Source: an uncultured Prevotellaceae bacterium (GTDB taxonomy: Bacteria; Bacteroidota; Bacteroidia; Bacteroidales; Bacteroidaceae). Taken from it: a DNA stretch of 59,264 nt. The notes beneath the pieces were generated by a model. The model worked only from the letters and a program-made list of their open reading frames with translations, had not been told where the DNA came from and did not search any database. This document shows positions 41,578-50,736 of the stretch, piece after piece. Position numbers and translations under genes: made by a program. The stretch spans positions 1-59,264 of the forward strand of contig CAMKSE010000024.1 of NCBI GenBank assembly GCA_946415365.1. Direction: 5' to 3'. The first letter of the stretch is position 1. Every line of letters starts with the position of its first letter.

Positions 41578-42177
41578 TTACTCGGCAGCCTCTGCAGCGG
41601 CAGCAGAACGAGAAGCACGTGTAGCCTTCACGGAGCAGACAACCACCTGGGCGGGAGTAGCGATCTCAAGACCCTCGAAGTTCAGGTCAGCCACCTTGAT
41701 GGCCTTACCCAGGGCGAGGTTCGTAACGTCGATCTCCAGAGCCTCGGGAATCTGCTTGTAGGGAGCGGTCACGTTCAGCTGGCGCACAGCCTGGCTCAGA
41801 CGACCACCATCGCGGACACCCTGAGCGTGACCAGTCAGCTTCACAGGGATACCGATGGTGATAGGCTTTGTCTCATTGACCTCATAGAAGTCGATATGGA
41901 GCAGAGCGTCGGTCGTGGGATGGAACTGCAGCTCCTTCATCACGGCCTTGTAAGGTGCACCGTCGATGGTCAGGTTGACCACATATACATCGGGAGAATA
42001 AACTACCTTGCGGAGTTGGGTAGCGGGAATAGCAAATGAGAGAGCCTCGGGCAGACCGTTCTCACCCTTCTTCTCACCATAAAGATTACAGGGAACGAGT
42101 CCCTCCTTGCGCAGCTCCTTAGCTGCCTTCTTGCCTGTAGCGGTGCGCTTCTGACCGCTAACGCTGAATTCTTTCAT
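41578..42177 (-). CDS. rplY: 50S ribosomal protein L25 (Ctc type)
   Basis: 199 residues. The 5S-rRNA-binding domain (about 1-95: FSVSGQKRTATGKKAAKELR) and the C-terminal TL5/Ctc domain are both present. The end is Ala/Glu-rich. First gene of rplY-pth-hslR. Confidence 0.93.
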   Translation of the reverse strand: MKEFSVSGQKRTATGKKAAKELRKEGLVPCNLYGEKKGENGLPEALSFAIPATQLRKVVYSPDVYVVNLTIDGAPYKAVMKELQFHPTTDALLHIDFYEVNETKPITIGIPVKLTGHAQGVRDGGRLSQAVRQLNVTAPYKQIPEALEIDVTNLALGKAIKVADLNFEGLEIATPAQVVVCSVKATRASRSAAAAEAAE

Positions 42178-42265
42178 AATTGTGTTACTCTAAATTAAGT
42201 TAAAATACTTCTTTGCCTAATTCACCATCACACGATAAAATCAATGTGCTTTGAGAAAAAGCGGT

Positions 42266-42274
42266 GCAAAGGTA
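42266..42274 (-). promoter_or_regulatory. -7 box of rplY-pth-hslR
   Basis: TACCTTTGC on the minus strand; leader of about 85 bases to the rplY ATG. Confidence 0.5.
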
Positions 42275-42289
42275 CACAATAATCTTCAA

Positions 42290-42321
42290 ATGAAAAAATG
42301 AAAGAATGAAAAAATGAAAAA
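42290..42321. repeat. Four 8-base tandem units (ATGAAAAA)
   Basis: ATGAAAAA, ATGAAAGA, ATGAAAAA, ATGAAAAA between the divergent rplY and nusB promoters. A simple repeat, probably prone to slippage. Confidence 0.6.
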
Positions 42322-42368
42322 AAAGAGCTTTTTTTATGCTTTTTCTTGTGTAATCGGGGAAAAATGAC

Positions 42369-42377
42369 TACCTTTGC
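42369..42377 (+). promoter_or_regulatory. -7 box of the nusB operon, fixes its start
   Basis: TACCTTTGC. A TTG codon at 42374 lies inside this box and cannot be the start; the ATG at 42410 is 32 bases downstream. Confidence 0.6.
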
Positions 42378-42409
42378 ATCAAGAATCAACAATAAAAACA
42401 TCAAGTGAG

Positions 42410-43462
42410 ATGATCAACAGAGAAATTATTAGAATTAAGATTGTTCAGTTAACCTATGCTTACTATCAAAACGGTAACAAGAACATCGACACGGCTGAAA
42501 AGGAACTTTTCTTCAGTCTGTCAAAAGCTTATGACCTCTACAACCACCTTCTGTCGCTGATAGTAGCGGTGACAAAGGAGGCTCAGCGCAGACTGGAAGT
42601 GGCACAGGCAAGGGCTAAGCGAGAGCACCTGGCAGAGCCCTCCCAGAAATTCGTATACAACCGCTTCGCCATCCAGCTGCAAGAGAACAAAGCCCTGAAC
42701 GAATTCATAAACAACCAGAAGACCGTATGGGCCGACACACCCGTACCAGGACAGTTGTTCGAGGCTATCGAGGCCAGCCAGATCTATCAGGACTACATGG
42801 CGAGCAGCGAGGACAACTATGATGCCGACCGCGAACTGTGGCGCAAACTGTATAAGACCTTCATACAGGAAAATGCAGAACTCGACGCTGTGCTGGAAGA
42901 CCAGAGCCTGTATTGGAACGACGACAAGGAGATTGTGGACACATTCGTGCTGAAGACCATCAAGCGCTTCAAGGAGCAGAACGGTGCCCGTGAGGAATTA
43001 TTGCCAGAGTGGGACAGCGACGAGGAGAAGGACTTCGCCCGCAAGCTGTTCCGTGCTGCGATTCTTAACGACGTGGAGTACCAGCGTTATATGAACGAGG
43101 TGTCGCGCAACTGGGACCTCTCACGCCTGGCCTATATGGACATCGTCATCATGCAGATTGCCATAGCAGAGCTGATGACCTTCCCCAACATCCCCGTCAG
43201 CGTCACCATCAATGAATTCGTGGATATCGCCAAGCTCTATTCTACCCCGAGGAGCGGAGGTTACATCAATGGCATGCTCGACGCCATCGCCCGCAAACTC
43301 ATCAAGACCAACCGTCTGATGAAACACATGGATCCACATCAGGCTAAGGGCCCGGAGTCTCAGGAGGGAGCCGAAGGTAACGAGCAGCCCAAGATGAGAC
43401 ACAGAAAGAGAATCACAAGGAAAGACAGCGGCGACAACGAGAAAGCCGATGAGACCAAATAA
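42410..43462 (+). CDS. nusB: Transcription antitermination factor NusB (long form)
   Basis: 350 residues from the ATG at 42410 (MINREIIRIKIVQLTYAYYQ). The NusB fold is split: N-terminal helices, a long inserted helical region, and the conserved C-terminal part (WDLSRLAYMDIVIMQIAIAE, INEFVDIAKLYSTPRSGGYI). The length is about twice that of the E. coli protein, usual in Bacteroidetes. A basic tail (MRHRKRITRK) follows. It works with NusE in rRNA antitermination. First gene of a five-gene operon. Confidence 0.92.
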   Translation: MINREIIRIKIVQLTYAYYQNGNKNIDTAEKELFFSLSKAYDLYNHLLSLIVAVTKEAQRRLEVAQARAKREHLAEPSQKFVYNRFAIQLQENKALNEFINNQKTVWADTPVPGQLFEAIEASQIYQDYMASSEDNYDADRELWRKLYKTFIQENAELDAVLEDQSLYWNDDKEIVDTFVLKTIKRFKEQNGAREELLPEWDSDEEKDFARKLFRAAILNDVEYQRYMNEVSRNWDLSRLAYMDIVIMQIAIAELMTFPNIPVSVTINEFVDIAKLYSTPRSGGYINGMLDAIARKLIKTNRLMKHMDPHQAKGPESQEGAEGNEQPKMRHRKRITRKDSGDNEKADETK

Positions 43463-43495
43463 CGATTATATAAATAAAATAAAATAGGTATTAAA

Positions 43496-43813
43496 ATGAC
43501 AAACATCTTACTCGCTGCTCAGTCAGCACAGGGAAGTGGTATGAGCATGATCATCATGATGGTCGCCATCTTTGCCATCATGTACTTCTTCATGATCAAG
43601 CCCCAACAGAAGAAACAGAAGGAGATTCAGAAGTTCCAGAACGAACTGACCGAAGGTACACAGGTTATCACAGGCGGCGGTATCTACGGCACCGTCAAGA
43701 GCATCGACCTGGCCAAGAACACCGTTGACGTGAAGATTGCCCGCGACGTAGTCATCACCGTCGACAAGTCTTCTGTCTTCAAGGATACTTCCAGTACACC
43801 CCAGCAGAAATAG
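43496..43813 (+). CDS. yajC: Preprotein translocase subunit YajC
   Basis: 105 residues: one membrane helix (about 17-37, IIMMVAIFAIMYFFMI) followed by KPQQKKQKEIQKFQNEL and the small beta domain (VITGGGIYGTVKSID). Accessory to SecDF. 33 bases after nusB. Confidence 0.93.
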   Translation: MTNILLAAQSAQGSGMSMIIMMVAIFAIMYFFMIKPQQKKQKEIQKFQNELTEGTQVITGGGIYGTVKSIDLAKNTVDVKIARDVVITVDKSSVFKDTSSTPQQK

Positions 43814-43825
43814 TACCTCCCCAGT

Positions 43826-44839
43826 ATGACCATCCGAAGCGTGTGGAAGTCTGTCAGGGAATTCTTGTTCACTAAGACGAGCAAGGAGATTCTGTTATTC
43901 CTCTTCTTTCTGGGTCTCTCTGGCGTGTTCTGGCTGTCGCTGACACTAAACGAGGTCTACGAGAAGGACTTCACCATACCCCTTTCGGTGGTGGAAGTTC
44001 CCAAAAACGCAGTCCTCACGTCGGAGGAGGTGGACACCGTTCGTGTGACCATCCGCGACAAGGGATTCATCCTGGTAGCCTACCAATACGGGGATGCTCT
44101 CGGCCGGCTGATGTTGCCGTTCCGAAACTACACGCATAACAACGGAACAGGCGTCATACCTGCATCGGAGATACAGAAGTATGTCTATCGGAATCTAGCC
44201 AGCAGTTCGAGGATTACGGCAGTAAAACCCGAGAAACTGGAGTTCTTCTACAGTTTCGGTTCAAAGAAACAGGTTCCCGTCAGGTGGAGCGGACGCGTCA
44301 TCCCGGAGGAGCTGTATTTCATCTCAAGGGTTTCCTACGAACCAGACAGTATCACCATCTATGCTTCAGAAGATAAACTTGACAGCATCAACATGGTCTA
44401 TACGGAACTGCTTAACTACGCCAACTTCCGCGACACGCTCACCGTCGACTGTAACCTCGCCAAGCTCAAGGGCGTGAAGACCGTTCCAGACCACATCCGC
44501 GTCAGGTTCTATACCGATGTGCTGACAGAGGAGCGCATCGATAACATTCCTATCGTCGGCATCAACATGCCTGAGGGAAAGGTGCTACGCACATTCCCGG
44601 CAAAGACATCCGTCAGTTTCGTGGCTGGAGTGAGCGTATACCGTAACCTGAAGCCCGAAGACTTTACCATCATAGCCGACTATCAGGAGCTCCGCAAGAA
44701 CCCTTCGGAAAAGTGTCGCATCTACTTGAAGAAAGTGCCCAACGGCATCTCACGCGCCATGTTGGAAACGAATATGGTTGACTACCTAATAGAGTCACAG
44801 GAACAGGACCAGGGACAAGATCAGGAACAGAAACAATGA
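43826..44839 (+). CDS. YbbR-domain protein
   Basis: 337 residues. One N-terminal membrane helix (about 22-40) and then three or so YbbR-type beta domains (VPVRWSGRVIPEELYFIS is a typical edge). The C-terminus is Gln/Glu/Asp-rich (QEQDQGQDQEQKQ). In Firmicutes YbbR (CdaR) controls a diadenylate cyclase, but no cyclase gene is nearby. It overlaps coaE by 4 bases. Confidence 0.8.
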   Translation: MTIRSVWKSVREFLFTKTSKEILLFLFFLGLSGVFWLSLTLNEVYEKDFTIPLSVVEVPKNAVLTSEEVDTVRVTIRDKGFILVAYQYGDALGRLMLPFRNYTHNNGTGVIPASEIQKYVYRNLASSSRITAVKPEKLEFFYSFGSKKQVPVRWSGRVIPEELYFISRVSYEPDSITIYASEDKLDSINMVYTELLNYANFRDTLTVDCNLAKLKGVKTVPDHIRVRFYTDVLTEERIDNIPIVGINMPEGKVLRTFPAKTSVSFVAGVSVYRNLKPEDFTIIADYQELRKNPSEKCRIYLKKVPNGISRAMLETNMVDYLIESQEQDQGQDQEQKQ

Positions 44840-45402
44840 AGATAGGCATTACAGGAGGAATAGGCAGCGGCAAGAGTTATGTCTGCAACCTGCTACAGCA
44901 GCAGGGCTATGCCGTGTACGATTGCGACAGCGCTGCCAAGCGCCTCATCAACACCTCACAGGAGATACGACAAGAGCTTACCAATCTGATAGGTCCGAAC
45001 ACCTATCTGGATGACGGGCGACTGAACAAGGGAGCTGTGGCAGAGTTTCTACTCGCCTCAGAGAACAACGCTCACGCCATCGACCATATCGTGCACCCTG
45101 CCGTCTTCGAAGATTTCACCAAAAGCGGAATGGACTGGATGGAGAGTGCCATCATCTTCGAGTCAGGCATCTACCGTCTCGTGGACCGCGTCATCGTAGT
45201 CACGGCGCCTGAGGAAGTACGCATACAGAGAGTGATGCAGCGTGATGGCATCAGCCGGGAGAAGGTGAAAGAATGGATGAGCCGTCAGCTGCCACAGGAC
45301 GTCGTAAGGCTGCTGGCGAATTATGAGATTGTCAACGACGGACAAACAGACTTAAACAAACAATTAAACATCATATTAGAACAATGCAACAGACTATTTT
45401 AG
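44836..45402 (+). CDS. coaE: Dephospho-CoA kinase
   Basis: 188 residues with the P-loop GGIGSGKSYVCNLL at 6-19, DCDSAAK and the lid region (MQRDGISREKVKEWMSRQ). Final step of coenzyme A synthesis. It overlaps the DUF5606 gene by 19 bases. Confidence 0.95.
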   Translation: MKIGITGGIGSGKSYVCNLLQQQGYAVYDCDSAAKRLINTSQEIRQELTNLIGPNTYLDDGRLNKGAVAEFLLASENNAHAIDHIVHPAVFEDFTKSGMDWMESAIIFESGIYRLVDRVIVVTAPEEVRIQRVMQRDGISREKVKEWMSRQLPQDVVRLLANYEIVNDGQTDLNKQLNIILEQCNRLF

Positions 45403-45830
45403 CCATTTCCGGTAAATCCGGACTGTACAAACTGATTTCCCGTGGGAAGAACAACCTGATTGTAGAGGCACTTGACGACACGCACCGCCGTATGCCTGCC
45501 TTCGCAACAGACCGCATCACGTCGCTGGCTGACATCGCCATGTTCACAGAAACTGATGACATCCCCTTGATGGACGTGTTTGAGAACCTCAAGGCCCTCG
45601 AGGAAGGGAAGAAAGCCTCCGTCGACCCGAAGAAGGCATCAAGCAAGGAGCTACAGGACTATTTCACAAAGGTTCTGCCCGAGTGGGACCGCGACCGTGT
45701 GCATGTCAGCGACATCAAGAAACTCGTCTCCTGGTATAATATACTGATTGAAGCCGGCATTACCGACTTCAAGGAAGAGATGCAGCCTACTGACGGTGAC
45801 AATATCGACGACCGCAAGGCGCAGGAATAA
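45384..45830 (+). CDS. DUF5606-family protein
   Basis: 148 residues, cytoplasmic. It starts MQQTILAISGKSGLYKLISR and contains GKNNLIVEALDDTHRRMPAF, VLPEWDRDRVHVSDIKKLV and YNILIEAGITDF, which I recognise as the DUF5606 family of Bacteroidetes, of unknown role. Its start lies within coaE, and it ends the nusB operon 8 bases before the convergent ribH stop. Confidence 0.8.
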   Translation: MQQTILAISGKSGLYKLISRGKNNLIVEALDDTHRRMPAFATDRITSLADIAMFTETDDIPLMDVFENLKALEEGKKASVDPKKASSKELQDYFTKVLPEWDRDRVHVSDIKKLVSWYNILIEAGITDFKEEMQPTDGDNIDDRKAQE

Positions 45831-45838
45831 GATGATTC

Positions 45839-46309
45839 TTAGAACTTCGCCATCTTAATGGCAACAACGGCGCACTCGTCGCCCTTGTTCCCCAGACGAC
45901 CTCCGGCACGGTCCTTAGCCTGCTGGAGGTCGTTTGTTGTCAGCAGACCAAAAACTACGGGAATGTTGCTGGTTACATTAAGACGGGCGATACCCTCTGT
46001 AACTCCCTGACAGATATAATCGAAATGGGGAGTCTCACCACGGATGACACTACCAAGGATAATCACGGCATCATAGCCGTCGTTGAGTGTCATCTGATGG
46101 GCACCATAGATCAGTTCAAAAGAGCCGGGAACGGTCTTCACGTGGATGTTTTCCGGCAGGGCGCCATGCTTCTCAAGCGTAGAGACACAACCATCCAAAA
46201 GAGCACCGGTAATCTCGGGATTCCACTCGGCCACGACGACGCCGAAGATCATATTCGACGCGTCGGGAACCGATGTGATATCGTAGTCTGAGAGGTTCTT
46301 AGTTGCCAT
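45839..46309 (-). CDS. ribH: 6,7-dimethyl-8-ribityllumazine synthase
   Basis: 156 residues: VVAEWNPEITGALLDG near residue 26, VPGSFELIYGA, and VIRGETPHFDYICQGVTEGI with the catalytic His. Penultimate step of riboflavin synthesis. 8 bases after the TPR gene, so co-transcribed. Confidence 0.95.
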   Translation of the reverse strand: MATKNLSDYDITSVPDASNMIFGVVVAEWNPEITGALLDGCVSTLEKHGALPENIHVKTVPGSFELIYGAHQMTLNDGYDAVIILGSVIRGETPHFDYICQGVTEGIARLNVTSNIPVVFGLLTTNDLQQAKDRAGGRLGNKGDECAVVAIKMAKF

Positions 46310-46317
46310 AGTCCTGT

Positions 46318-46998
46318 TTACTCACTGACGCGCTCAATGTATGCGTCGATGGTCTGATAGGCCATAGAGTTGAAGTACTTCTCCTTCACCTCCTGATAAA
46401 GCTTCAAGGCGTCAGCCTTCTTACCCTGACTCTCAAGGATCTCACCTGCCTGGATGAGGAAGGTGGGAGACAAAGAGTTGTTGTCGGCCTCAGCAGCAGC
46501 CTTCTTCAGAGTAGACACAGCCTTGTCGAGCTGGTTCTGATGGGCGTAGGCATTGCCAAGTGCACCAAGGGCTGCGGGAGAAATCATCTGATCGTCAGCA
46601 CCATCGTAGTTCTCAAGGTACTTCACAGCCTCATCCCACTTGCCGAGCTGGGCATTGCAAAGGCCGGCATAGAGGTTTGCCAGGTTTCCGGCAGCCGTAC
46701 TGCTGTAGTCGCTTGCCAATTTAGCAAAGCCCTTAAAGCCTGTGCTGTCACCTTCGAGGGCCTGCTTGAAGAGTCCCTGTGCGAAGTACTCCTGACCACG
46801 GGCGATAGCTGTTGAAGCCTTCTCCTCCCTAGGACCAGATACGTAGGTCTTGTAAAGAACAATACCAGCAATGATGACGATGAGCGCCACTACGGCACCA
46901 ATAATAGCCTTCTTATATTTCAGGAAGAAGGCCTCACTCTTGTTCAGGGTATCCTCCATTGTAGGAGTTGCCTGAGGTTGTTTCTTTGTAGTTGCCAT
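46318..46998 (-). CDS. Membrane-anchored TPR protein
   Basis: 226 residues. One membrane helix at about 34-52 (AIIGAVVALIVIIAGIVLY) and then tetratricopeptide repeats (LANLYAGLCNAQLGKWDEAV, ALGNAYAHQNQLDKAVSTLK) in the periplasm. It resembles YfgM-type chaperone-like proteins in layout. A promoter with both elements precedes it, divergent from recF. Confidence 0.82.
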   Translation of the reverse strand: MATTKKQPQATPTMEDTLNKSEAFFLKYKKAIIGAVVALIVIIAGIVLYKTYVSGPREEKASTAIARGQEYFAQGLFKQALEGDSTGFKGFAKLASDYSSTAAGNLANLYAGLCNAQLGKWDEAVKYLENYDGADDQMISPAALGALGNAYAHQNQLDKAVSTLKKAAAEADNNSLSPTFLIQAGEILESQGKKADALKLYQEVKEKYFNSMAYQTIDAYIERVSE

Positions 46999-47031
46999 TA
47001 TAATAATTGTATTAATTTTCGAAAATCGGCT

Positions 47032-47063
47032 GCAAAGTTACTAATTTTTCGTGAAACACCAAA
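47032..47063 (-). promoter_or_regulatory. Promoter of TPR-ribH
   Basis: Minus strand: TTTG (47063-47060), 19 bases, TAACTTTGC (47040-47032), 34 bases before the ATG. Confidence 0.55.
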
Positions 47064-47082
47064 ATATTTCGGAAAATATTCA

Positions 47083-47111
47083 TACCTTTGCACACCTATT
47101 CGTATCTTTGC
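47083..47111 (+). promoter_or_regulatory. Two tandem -7 boxes before recF
   Basis: TACCTTTGC (47083-47091) and TATCTTTGC (47103-47111), 20 bases apart; both are followed by CAC or CAA. The second ends 3 bases before the recF ATG. Confidence 0.5.
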
Positions 47112-47114
47112 ACA

Positions 47115-48224
47115 ATGATTTTAGAGAAACTGTCACTCATCAACTATAAGAACATACGGGAGGCCATGCTTGTCCTCTCGCCTAAGATCAACTGCATGAT
47201 AGGACGTAACGGTGTAGGTAAGACCAACATCCTCGATGCCGTCTACTTTCTGTCGTTCTGCCACTCGGCTTCCAATCCCGTAGACTCCATGTTGATACGG
47301 CATGGAGAAGAATTCATGCTCATCGAAGGGACATATAAAGCTGACAGCGCTTCCTCATCTGATGATACCACCATCATCTCCTGTGGTCTGAAGAAAGGCA
47401 CAAAGAAGCATTTCCAGCGTAACAAGAAGGAATACAGGCGTTTGTCGGAGCACATCGGCATGATACCGCTGGTGATGATATCCCCTTCTGACGCCATGCT
47501 GATCGAAGGGGGCAGCGAAGAACGCCGAAGACTGATGGATATGGTCATCTCACAGTATGACCGTGCCTATATGGAATCGGTAAACCGCTACAACAAAGCC
47601 TTGCAACAGCGCAACAGCATGCTGAAGCAGGAAGAGGAGCCAGACCCTGAAATCATGAGTCTGTGGGAAGAGCAGATGGCGATGGAGGGAGAACGCATCT
47701 ATGAGCGCCGTAGAGTGTTCGTCAACGAACTGACGCCAATCTTCCAGCGTTACTACGAGTGTATCTCCGGAAACCGTGAGCAGGTGGCCATCGAATACGT
47801 ATCGCATTGTCAGCGCGGACCTCTGTTGGATGTCATCCAACGTGACCGCCAGAAAGACAGAATCATGGGTTTTTCTCTGCACGGTACGCATCGAGACGAT
47901 CTCGTATTCTCATTAAGCGGACACCCCATCAAGCGTGAAGGCAGTCAGGGACAGCACAAGACCTTCGCCATCGCATTGAAACTGGCACAATTTGACTTCC
48001 TGAAGCGCACCAACGGCGGAAACACCCCGCTACTGCTGCTCGACGACATCTTCGACAAGCTCGACTCAAGTCGGGTGGAACAGATTGTGAAACTGGTGGC
48101 TGGTGAGGAGTTCGGGCAGATATTCATCACAGATACCAACCGTGAACACCTCGACCAGATACTCGAGGCGACATCACACGACTATAAGATTTTTCAGGTT
48201 GAGGGAGGAGAGATAGATGTTTAA
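47115..48224 (+). CDS. recF: DNA replication and repair protein RecF
   Basis: 369 residues from the ATG at 47115 (MILEKLSLINYKNIREAM); a TTG at 47088 is inside the promoter. ABC-type ATPase: Walker A GRNGVGKTN (about 32-40), signature SQGQHKTFAIALKLAQ, Walker B LLLLDDIFDKLD. It loads RecA at gaps with RecO and RecR. It overlaps the DUF721 gene by 8 bases. Confidence 0.95.
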   Translation: MILEKLSLINYKNIREAMLVLSPKINCMIGRNGVGKTNILDAVYFLSFCHSASNPVDSMLIRHGEEFMLIEGTYKADSASSSDDTTIISCGLKKGTKKHFQRNKKEYRRLSEHIGMIPLVMISPSDAMLIEGGSEERRRLMDMVISQYDRAYMESVNRYNKALQQRNSMLKQEEEPDPEIMSLWEEQMAMEGERIYERRRVFVNELTPIFQRYYECISGNREQVAIEYVSHCQRGPLLDVIQRDRQKDRIMGFSLHGTHRDDLVFSLSGHPIKREGSQGQHKTFAIALKLAQFDFLKRTNGGNTPLLLLDDIFDKLDSSRVEQIVKLVAGEEFGQIFITDTNREHLDQILEATSHDYKIFQVEGGEIDV

Positions 48225-48507
48225 GAGAAGTAGCTTACTTATCCGTGATATCATCCTGAAGAACCTGCGGGAACAGGGACTGGAGACACCTCTGCTACAG
48301 AAGAGGCTCATCGACTCCTGGTCTGAGGTGATGGGACAACTTATAGCCAGCTACACAGACGACCTGTACATCCGCAACCAGACGCTGTTCGTCAAGCTCA
48401 AAAATCCTGCATTACGTTCTGAATTGTCCCTGCAACGGCAGGAAATTGTCAGACGGCTGAACAGTCATGTAGGCAGTCAGGTGATTGCCGATGTCCGTTT
48501 CCACTAA
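48217..48507 (+). CDS. DUF721/DciA-like protein
   Basis: 96 residues: KRLIDSWSEVMGQLIASYTD and LFVKLKNPALRSELSLQRQE match the DUF721 family, whose member DciA helps load the replicative helicase. Coupled to recF, as in many genomes. Its TAA overlaps the stop of the convergent cyclo-ligase gene. Confidence 0.85.
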   Translation: MFKRSSLLIRDIILKNLREQGLETPLLQKRLIDSWSEVMGQLIASYTDDLYIRNQTLFVKLKNPALRSELSLQRQEIVRRLNSHVGSQVIADVRFH

Positions 48508-49049
48508 ATCACCTCATCGACAGGTACATCCTGCTCATCGACAGGCACTTCCATGACTCTTTGGAAGTCGAAGCATACGCCAATCTTATAGATGTGTGGA
48601 TGGGCCGCGAGGAAACGGTCGTAATACCCTTTTCCCCGCCCCAGTCTGCGGCCTACGGCATCAAAGGCCACCCCAGGCACCAAAGCTATCATTTGTTTCT
48701 CAGACGGTGATGTATACTTGCTGAAGCCGGAATAAAGCTCGCCCGCTGACTCACCTATGCCAAAGGCTCCATTCTTCAGTTCCGACTTTGATGAATAAAC
48801 ATGCCACTCCATCAAACCCTCCCCTATCACCGTTGGCAGGAGCACAGTCTTGCTGTCGGCCAGAAGGTCGTCGATAAGTTGGTGGGTATTCACTTCATCA
48901 GGCAGGGAGTAGTAAGCCAAGATGATACGGGCCTCGGCCAGTCTGGGCCTCAGACGGGCCAACACGGGAAGCGACAGTTCCTCCAACTGCTGCTGGGTGT
49001 ACTGCTGCTTCCGCAGACGCATCTGCCGCCTTAACTCGTCCTTACGCAT
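48504..49049 (-). CDS. 5-formyltetrahydrofolate cyclo-ligase
   Basis: 181 residues: N-terminal KDELRRQMRLRKQQY, the substrate region LLPTVIGEGLMEWHVY, and the C-terminal ATP site GRRLGRGKGYYDRFL. It converts 5-formyl-THF to 5,10-methenyl-THF. It overlaps ctpA by 8 bases. Confidence 0.92.
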   Translation of the reverse strand: MRKDELRRQMRLRKQQYTQQQLEELSLPVLARLRPRLAEARIILAYYSLPDEVNTHQLIDDLLADSKTVLLPTVIGEGLMEWHVYSSKSELKNGAFGIGESAGELYSGFSKYTSPSEKQMIALVPGVAFDAVGRRLGRGKGYYDRFLAAHPHIYKIGVCFDFQRVMEVPVDEQDVPVDEVI

Positions 49050-50736
49050 GCGCCATCAGAGCGTTGTGCAAACGGGTGGCGCGGTAATCGAAGGCACAGG
49101 CAACGGGACCGTCGGCCGAAACAGCGGGCTGCGGGAAGGCCTTACCCTCACGGAAGATGCGAAGGGTCTCAATGATGGCAGGATCATCCTGGTTGAGATA
49201 CTCCGTCCAAGCCTGCTCGTTGAGAATGTTATAGATGATACGGCTGTTGACAAAGCGCTCCAACAACTTGTACGACTTCTGAATCATCAGGTTACGGCGC
49301 TTCAGACCGTTCTTTTCGGCAAAGGCCACAAACTTCTCCACCGTGTTCTGACTCTTCAGATACCGCTCCATATCACGCACATCGTCCATCTTGCTCAGAC
49401 GGGTACGGTTCTCGTCGGTATAGTTGTATGCAAACTGCAGGATAAGTCCAGACATCGAGGCTTCCTTATAATACGACGTCATGCCGATGGTATCTTCAGG
49501 AACAAAGATATCAGGAGTGATACCGCCACCACCATAGACGATACGACCATTGGATGTGTGATACTCCGGTCCTGTATGACGAATGCTGTCCTGTGAGAAG
49601 AACTCTCCGTGCTGATAACGCTCCAGCCAATCGGTCTCGTATTTCTCACCATCGTTATATGGTTTCTGTATGCAACGTCCTGAGGGTGTGTAGTAACGGG
49701 CAATTGTCAGGCGGATCATAGAGTGGTCGGAGAACTCCATGGGCTTCTGCACCAATCCTTTTCCGAATGACCGTCTACCGACAATGGTTCCTCGATCGTT
49801 GTCCTGTATGGCGCCTGCGAGAATCTCTGAGGCAGAGGCAGATATCTCATCCACAAGAACCACCAGCGGCAGATGCTGATAGGAACCACGCCCGTCGGCA
49901 CGATATTCCTGACGGGGATAACGGCGACCTTCTGTATACACTATGAGTTGTCCTTTCGACAGGAACTCGTTGGCAATATGTACCGCCGACTCCAGATAAC
50001 CGCCAGTATTACTGCGCAGGTCGATGACAAGACTCGAGAAGCCCTTCTGCGATAACTGTGCCAATGCGATAAGCAGTTCGGGATAGGTATTCTCACCGAA
50101 GTTCTTAATCTTGATATATCCCGTCTCGTCATCGAGCATATAACTAGCTGTCACACTCTTTGTGGGTATCTCCCCACGGGTGACGGTGATATGGCGCACC
50201 TTATTCTCACCATAGCGGATGACACCAAGTTTCACCTTCGTGTCCTTCGGACCTTTCAGACGATGCATGGCCTCCTCATTCGTGACCTTTTTGCCTACAA
50301 AGACAGAGTCGTCGACCTCCACGATCTTATCACCAGCCAGCAATCCTGCACGTTCCGCAGGACCGTTACCAATCACGTTCTGCACACGGATGGTGTCCTG
50401 ACGAATGGTAAACTCAATGCCGATACCGGAGAACGATCCGCGCAAGTCATCGTTGGCGATCTCTCCCTCACGGGCCGTAATATACACGGAATGGGGGTCC
50501 AGTTCACTAAGGATCTGGGGCATAGCCTTCTCGACGAGGTCGTTGACGTTGACAGTGTCAACATACTGGTCGTCGATAATATGCAACAGGTTGTTAAGTT
50601 TGTTACCGCTCGTATTGATAATGTTAAGTCTGTTTCCTGAAAAGTGGTTCGCATAGAACGTTCCTATCAGGATGCCTACTACGACACCCACCGCTATCCA
50701 AAGCGGCATAAAGCGGTTTGTCTTGTTCTTATTCAT
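49042..50736 (-). CDS. Carboxy-terminal processing protease (S41, PDZ)
   Basis: 564 residues. One N-terminal membrane helix (about 11-29), a PDZ domain (about 85-175: GIGIEFTIRQDTIRVQNVIG) and the S41 domain with the nucleophile motif SASASE near 298-303 and GRRSFGKG carrying the general-base Lys near 325. A periplasmic tail processing or degrading protease. It sits between dCMP deaminase and cyclo-ligase with 8-base overlaps at both ends. Confidence 0.93.
   Translation of the reverse strand: MNKNKTNRFMPLWIAVGVVVGILIGTFYANHFSGNRLNIINTSGNKLNNLLHIIDDQYVDTVNVNDLVEKAMPQILSELDPHSVYITAREGEIANDDLRGSFSGIGIEFTIRQDTIRVQNVIGNGPAERAGLLAGDKIVEVDDSVFVGKKVTNEEAMHRLKGPKDTKVKLGVIRYGENKVRHITVTRGEIPTKSVTASYMLDDETGYIKIKNFGENTYPELLIALAQLSQKGFSSLVIDLRSNTGGYLESAVHIANEFLSKGQLIVYTEGRRYPRQEYRADGRGSYQHLPLVVLVDEISASASEILAGAIQDNDRGTIVGRRSFGKGLVQKPMEFSDHSMIRLTIARYYTPSGRCIQKPYNDGEKYETDWLERYQHGEFFSQDSIRHTGPEYHTSNGRIVYGGGGITPDIFVPEDTIGMTSYYKEASMSGLILQFAYNYTDENRTRLSKMDDVRDMERYLKSQNTVEKFVAFAEKNGLKRRNLMIQKSYKLLERFVNSRIIYNILNEQAWTEYLNQDDPAIIETLRIFREGKAFPQPAVSADGPVACAFDYRATRLHNALMAHA

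Noticed and set aside
47088..47114. TTG start for recF nine codons upstream
   Set aside because: The codons overlap both promoter boxes; MILEKLSL is the usual RecF beginning.
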